DNA of 64,000 bases from Hyaloperonospora brassicae (lineage: Eukaryota; Oomycota; Peronosporomycetes; Peronosporales; Peronosporaceae). The notes under the pieces were generated by a model that had not been told where the DNA came from, searched no databases, and saw only the letters and a list, made by a program, of their open reading frames with translations. Shown piece by piece: positions 60,101 to 64,000 of the stretch (positions are counted from its first letter, which is position 1; every line of letters starts with the position of its first letter). The stretch is from contig CANTFL010001406.1 in the NCBI GenBank assembly GCA_947650285.1, positions 265,303 to 329,302 of the forward strand, written 5' to 3'. A program made the translations under genes and the position numbers.

Positions 60101-60446
60101 TAAAATGGTCAGGCAATCACTCAGGTCAATTAGATCGTTTACACATGGATCTAAACAACAAACTATGCACACAATGACGACGCGGTGCAGCGATCTTGGT
60201 GCACCTTCATTAGACACTGGAACGCGAGTAGACGTGCATGAACTTTCTCGACGTCCTGGATCGAATTGCGCGAAAGCACTTATGCTGTGCACTCTTTAAA
60301 CAATTTACGTTAGCGTATATGTTATCTTGCTCGTGACGAGTTTCACCTGTGTTACTTCCAAGTCAGTGAGGGATGCCTTTCGTGTCACATGGCGAGTCCA
60401 TGTTCAATCTAGCAGAAATGAGATGCCCGGGTGTGTGTTCGGGAAA
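51156..60446. other. AT-rich DNA without recognisable genes
   Basis: Frames of possible but unproven significance: plus 52093-52335 (MDKDAKHEVVIVNRKLFAQS), plus 52524-52763, minus 54267-54467, plus 54699-55058 and minus 55029-55352, plus 56427-56771, plus 56822-57061 (contains YFSCDNCERSS), plus 57545-57790. None carries a domain I can name. At 59316-59360 CTTGCTGACCTCCCATTGC resembles the plus-oriented LTR core, a possible very old relic. GC rises only after about 60.0 kb. Confidence 0.5.
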
Positions 60447-60971
60447 TGTAGCGGAGCTACACAGCTCCTATAGTCAGAGGAAGAATTAACGCTCTTACGA
60501 GCAACTATGGTTCTACGAACCCGACTCAGAGAGTCAACAGCTCAGAGAGCTAAGGTTTTTGTTCAGAGAACCCGACTCAGAGAGTCAACAAGTTCAGAGA
60601 GCTTACGGTCCCCGTTCCCAAGGGACCAAACGATTCAAAAGAATCACAGCACAGAGTGCTCAGGAGCAGCTACCTTCACAGTTATTGCTAGCTCTTACCG
60701 ATCAAAGACGCCTCGTAAGGCACGTGTCTTTCAGTGATCAAAAGGGGAACTGAATTTTTATTTCTTTGTTAAACCTAAAAGAACACCTTAGAACAATGTA
60801 TTTACCTGCCCTAACTAACCTCTTAAAAGATCTCGTTATCAATTGATGACAGACATCAGTCTTTAACAATTGATACACTCACTGTGTTCTAAAATTACTT
60901 TATTGGGTACCCCCTCTCTTGTGTGCACCACACCTATCGTCGACTACCAGACGACGTGTAACCCCGTTACA
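60447..60971 (+). repeat. 5' LTR of a Ty3/Gypsy element, built of serial hairpins
   Basis: Begins TGTAGCGGAGCTACA (itself a hairpin) and ends TGTAAC-CCC-GTTACA (60957-60971). It lies just upstream of a gag reading frame. Inside are a ~50-bp near-tandem duplication (about 60521-60558 and 60572-60609, sharing CCCGACTCAGAGAGTCAACA) and more than ten consecutive short perfect inverted repeats. The left boundary is inferred from the TG...CA ends and resemblance to TGTAACGGAGC; no second LTR is in the window. Confidence 0.6.
60491..60660 (+). other. Array of mini-hairpins in the LTR
   Basis: In order: GCTC-TTAC-GAGC (60491-60502), GGTTC-TAC-GAACC (60509-60521), GACTC-AGA-GAGTC (60523-60535), AGCTC-AGA-GAGCT (60539-60551), GTTC-AGA-GAAC (60561-60571), GACTC-AGA-GAGTC (60574-60586), AAGTTC-AGA-GAGCTT with one G-T pair (60590-60604), GGTCCC-9-GGGACC (60607-60627), GATTC-AAAA-GAATC (60632-60645), AGCAC-AGA-GTGCT (60648-60660). 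Confidence 0.9.
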
Positions 60972-60987
60972 CCCTCCCTCACCAGAC

Positions 60988-61008
60988 TGACGTTACCACT
61001 AAACGTCA
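60988..61008 (+). other. Hairpin in the element leader
   Basis: TGACGTT (60988-60994) pairs perfectly with AACGTCA (61002-61008) around ACCACTA, between the LTR end and gag. Confidence 0.85.
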
Positions 61009-61033
61009 ATCGGCTTCTGGTCTCGAAGAGGTC

Positions 61034-61051
61034 GGGTGTGTGTGTGTGTGT
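61034..61051 (+). repeat. GT microsatellite
   Basis: About nine GT units, 30 bp upstream of the gag ATG. Confidence 0.85.
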
Positions 61052-61082
61052 TTGACCTCACGGTTGCTAATCACGAAATACC

Positions 61083-61930
61083 ATGGCATTGCCACCCAAC
61101 GAGTCTCGGACTCTTTCCCCTTACCTCGACTTCGATGAGGATGTGGACTATGGTAGTAATACCAGTGTCCATGGAGATGACGGGATATCGTCCCACTCCG
61201 ATGTACCTGAGGCTCGTCCTCTAACAGCTCCGAATCCGTTCGTTGAACGTGGTGATACCACCGCGCCAGTGGCGCAGCATCATACAACAGATGCAGGTGA
61301 GAACATCATCACGAACCCGCTCGACGAGCAACAGCAGCTGATCCGTCAGCGTGAGGAGCGTGCTCTACGTCGCACTCATACCCAGGCGGTTATTAGAAAC
61401 CGGACTGGTTACGTGTTCTCAACACCAGACGTGGAGCAACGCCTCCGTCAAACGGAAGGCCGTAGCCTTACAACATGGGTTATTGGCCCCGAGGCTACGT
61501 CGCCAGAATATATCGCCTTTCGCAAGGCTCTAAATGAGAGGTATCTCGAACCAGCCTTTACCACGCAAGGTCAGTACCTTGCACACCTTGAGAGTCTTTC
61601 TCGTGGTGTTTCGGTTCGACCGATAAAGGGCGTGCCCATCTTGTTGGTCGCTGGCGAACTACCCGAGGAGGAGGACAATGAGTTCATCCGTTGGGTGTAC
61701 CGCAAGCGGCATCTTAGCAGTGTGTCAACGCTGCGGGCCAGCGCCGATGTGGCTGACGTTCGTCTGGAACGGAAGCTGCGGTTCGAGTATGCCAAGATCA
61801 AGGCCAGAGGTCAGTTGCGTACACGTACGCGTTATGCTCCGGCTACAATGGTAGCCACAAATCACGACCCTAAGGTGCGGAGCAACACGCCACCTCCCAC
61901 CACTATTGGTGAGAAGCGTTCTCGCTCGCA
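61083..61930 (+). CDS. Ty3/Gypsy gag-like protein, 3' truncated
   Basis: The ATG at 61083 (MALPPNESRTLSPYLDFDED) opens a frame of 366 codons with no stop before 62183. Residues 1-100 are acidic and Pro-rich; 100-250 are the structured part (for example EYIAFRKALNERYLEPAF and RWVYRKRHLSSVSTLRA); then a basic tail to about residue 283 (EKRSRSQG). No zinc knuckle is seen. After about 61930 the frame is only the antisense of a chromodomain pol on the minus strand, so the true gag is cut there. It follows the hairpin-rich LTR by 112 bp, as expected for a retrotransposon. Gag identity is inferred from position and composition. Confidence 0.6.
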
Positions 61931-64000
61931 AGGCGCCCTGGCCACAATGTTCAAAAACATCTACGGCATAAGGGCAGTCCTGCCGAAGGGGTATCTCATA
62001 CTCCCACGAGCTCTACGACTCTGGGTACCCTCGCCACTTCACCAGATACTGGTATTGGCCACGACGACGACGTCGCTGAAGGATTTTTTTCACATGGAAC
62101 TGGTGGTTCCCTTGCTCATCGAGCAGCTTCGGTGGTGGTCGGGTTACCGAAGAAAGAGCATGAGAAGGTTCTCCGTGAGCTGAGTGGTCTCCAAGAGACA
62201 TTGGGTAAGACCCAGAGTGCGCTCGACGCGATGCAAGCCCGTGTTCAGGCGTTGGAGTTAGCCATAGCCCGTGTGGATTGTCAGCTTGACCTCCTGGTTC
62301 GGATGCAACAGCCAACGAAAAGGCCCTATTACCCGGCGCAAGCGCCTCCGAGTTCACATGGAACGGTTTCCGATACGGCTTGAGTAAGCCAACGTAGAAC
62401 ACTGGGTGCGTGCGCAGTTTGCGCGGAAGGTTGAATGTGTACGCCAATCCCTTCTTCGCAATGACCGTAAATGGCCCCATGAAGCGCGGACGCAACTTTT
62501 CTTAAAGACGGCATACACTGCATTTGTAGGTAGGTTTTTTACATTGAGTAGGTCTTGGTCTTCGACCTAATAACTTTCAATACAACCTCTGCCTCTAGCA
62601 TCAGCTTGTTCCTTATATTTATCTTGGCTATCAGCCAGTGCATCACGTACGTGTCTTAACACATTCAAGCGCGTTGCGAGAAACTCGCTTACCTGTTGAT
62701 GAACAGTAGCAGGGCTGATACCAGCAAGCCGATCGGCAACTCCTCTCCCACCAAGCCCTGAACCACGCAGTGGTAGCGTTAACGAAACGCGAGGGTGTGT
62801 GAGACCGTTTACGTAGAACGGAAAAAAGCCTGTAGAGGCGTGAACAGCGTTATTTAACGCAAACTCAACAACAGGGACCATCGAACTCCAACGCTTAGGC
62901 GTTTCAGAGCAAACACTGCATCTATGTCACCGATAACGCGATTGACTCGCTCGGTTTGACCATCGGTCTGCGGATGATCCGCCGTGGACATGTCCAAATG
63001 TGTGCCAAGCACCTTGAAGATGGACTTCTAAAACTTCCCAGTGAAGCGAGGGTCTCGGTCAGAAGCAATTGCCACAGGCAAGCCGTGTTATCAAAACACT
63101 CGATCTATAAACAGCGTAGCTGTACCTTCACCATCAATGGTATCTGGCACAGCCGCCAAGCGAGCCATCTTGCTTAAACGGTCTACAAAGACCACAATAC
63201 CCGTATTACCTTGCCTATCTTTCGACAGATTGAACATGAAATCCATGCTGATGGACTCCCAGCAGCCAGAGGGTATAGGAAGATCAGCTAGCGGCGCAGC
63301 CGCATGAGCTGATGATTTCACCCGTTGACACGTTTCGCACGTACGCACGTATGTGCTTACCCATTTGTAAATTTTAGGCCACCAATAATATTGGCTTACA
63401 GAGCTATATGTCTTCTCTCGACCGAGATGACCGCTCACCGCAGTATCATGCGCCTCATAGAGGATACGATACTTCAATTTCTCATCATGAGGGACAACGA
63501 TACGGGGAGTATCCTCCATATCTATGCTATACCACAACAGGCCTTGATCGATGGAATATCGATGTAGCCTCGCACGCAGACGTGACGACAATTTAATGTC
63601 TGAGTCGTTAAACTCCTCGCTCCCCAGATCACGTAGCAAAGCTACACAATGTTCATCTTTGGCATATGCCGAACGAATGAGGTCTGTGACCGATGATGAC
63701 AGATTCGTAACATGAGCAAGCTCCTAGTCAGGTCTACGTGACAACGCATCAGCCAAATCTTCTGCTTGCCCGGTTTATACTTCACCTCGAAGTTGTATTC
63801 CGCAAAGAATGATAGCCAACGAGCCATTCGCTGAGAGAGATGTGGCGACTGGGTCGCAGTGCGTAATGACGCATGATCTGTATAGATCACAAAAGGCTTA
63901 AAGCCAAGCAGATGAACTCTGAATTTGACGAGATCATACTTCATTGCAAATAGCTCTTTGTCATAAACTGGATAGTTCTTTTCGGCTGCTTTCAGCTGCC
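61900..64000 (-). pseudogene. Ty3/Gypsy chromovirus pol (RH-IN-chromodomain), minus strand, broken
   Basis: Read on minus from the window edge: RNase H (YPVYDKELFAMKYDLVKFRV, then TDHASL and EVKYKPGKQ, 63.75-64.0 kb); integrase finger (SGHLGREKT...CETCQRVK, about 63.35 kb); catalytic residues in SMDFMF, ASDRDPRFTG and QTDGQTERVN (63.25-62.93 kb, in different frames); FALNNAVHASTGFFPFYVNG (62.86 kb); GPFTVIAKKGLAYTFNLPRK and HPVFYVGLLKPYR (62.45 kb); a variable linker; then the chromodomain. At least four frameshifts and a TAG just after GYPES inactivate it. RT and protease lie beyond the window. Confidence 0.88.
61910..62110 (-). pseudogene. Chromodomain at the pol C terminus
   Basis: HQFHVKKILQRRRRRGQYQY, then LVKWRGYPES, a stop codon, and in the same frame SSWEYEIPLRQDCP...VDVFEHC, the usual continuation. 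Chromodomains on chromovirus integrases steer insertion toward particular chromatin. The domain is cut by the stop at about 62010, and its 3' end runs into the facing gag at about 61.9 kb. Confidence 0.85.

Noticed and set aside
28541..60446. Possible centromere
   Set aside because: AT-richness and transposon relics alone do not support it; no satellite array or repeated centromere-type element is visible.
61083..62183. Taking the full 366-codon frame as gag
   Set aside because: The part after about 61930 is antisense to the chromodomain of the minus-strand pol, so only the first ~283 codons are counted.

Overview
The window looks like a repeat-rich, gene-sparse piece of an oomycete genome (Peronosporales: Phytophthora or a downy mildew; the low GC favours a downy mildew such as Plasmopara, Bremia or Peronospora, but I cannot settle the species). 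The main evidence is a secreted RxLR-type effector gene at 22.0 kb (signal peptide, RRLR, then DEE), retrotransposons of the kinds common in Phytophthora (Copia, two Ty3/Gypsy lineages), a Mutator-like element, and decayed copies of an acetylornithine-deacetylase-like gene.

Layout. 1-6.3 kb: badly decayed Ty3/Gypsy element on the minus strand (RNase H, RT with YIDDI, protease, gag zinc knuckle). 6.9-8.2 kb: probable gag relic of another Gypsy copy on the plus strand. 8.4-12.3 kb: AT-rich DNA with two LTR relics. 12.93-18.12 kb: nearly complete, recently inserted Copia element with two LTRs and a perfect 5-bp target duplication; it splits an unrecognised gene relic. 18.4-20.4 kb: acetylornithine-deacetylase-like pseudogene, copy A (minus). 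20.6-21.3 kb: possible Copia fragment. 22.0-22.6 kb: the RxLR effector, the only gene here that looks potentially functional. 24.5-28.5 kb: solo-LTR relics of a hairpin-rich family and one exon-like gene fragment. 28.5-60.4 kb: long AT-rich, almost gene-free block. It holds islands of a second acetylornithine-deacetylase-like copy (5' part at 38.4-38.9 kb on plus, remainder at 43.7-44.6 kb on minus, split as a single 5.7-kb inversion would split it), a decayed Mutator-like element with ~240-bp terminal inverted repeats (45.75-49.30 kb) and a ~1-kb inverted-repeat unit (50.2-51.15 kb). 60.45-64.0 kb: Ty3/Gypsy chromovirus material, an LTR plus gag on plus meeting a chromodomain-bearing pol on minus.

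Most unusual observation: the 60.45-60.97 kb LTR and its leader are a string of short perfect inverted repeats (mainly 5-bp stems with 3-base loops), and the other TGTAACGGGG-type LTR relics also consist largely of consecutive perfect hairpins. This looks like selection for RNA or DNA structure within these LTRs and I know of no named feature type for it.

The genes do not form a pathway. The region is best read as an effector gene in a dynamic, transposon-dominated compartment, with insertion, segmental duplication, inversion and decay visible step by step.
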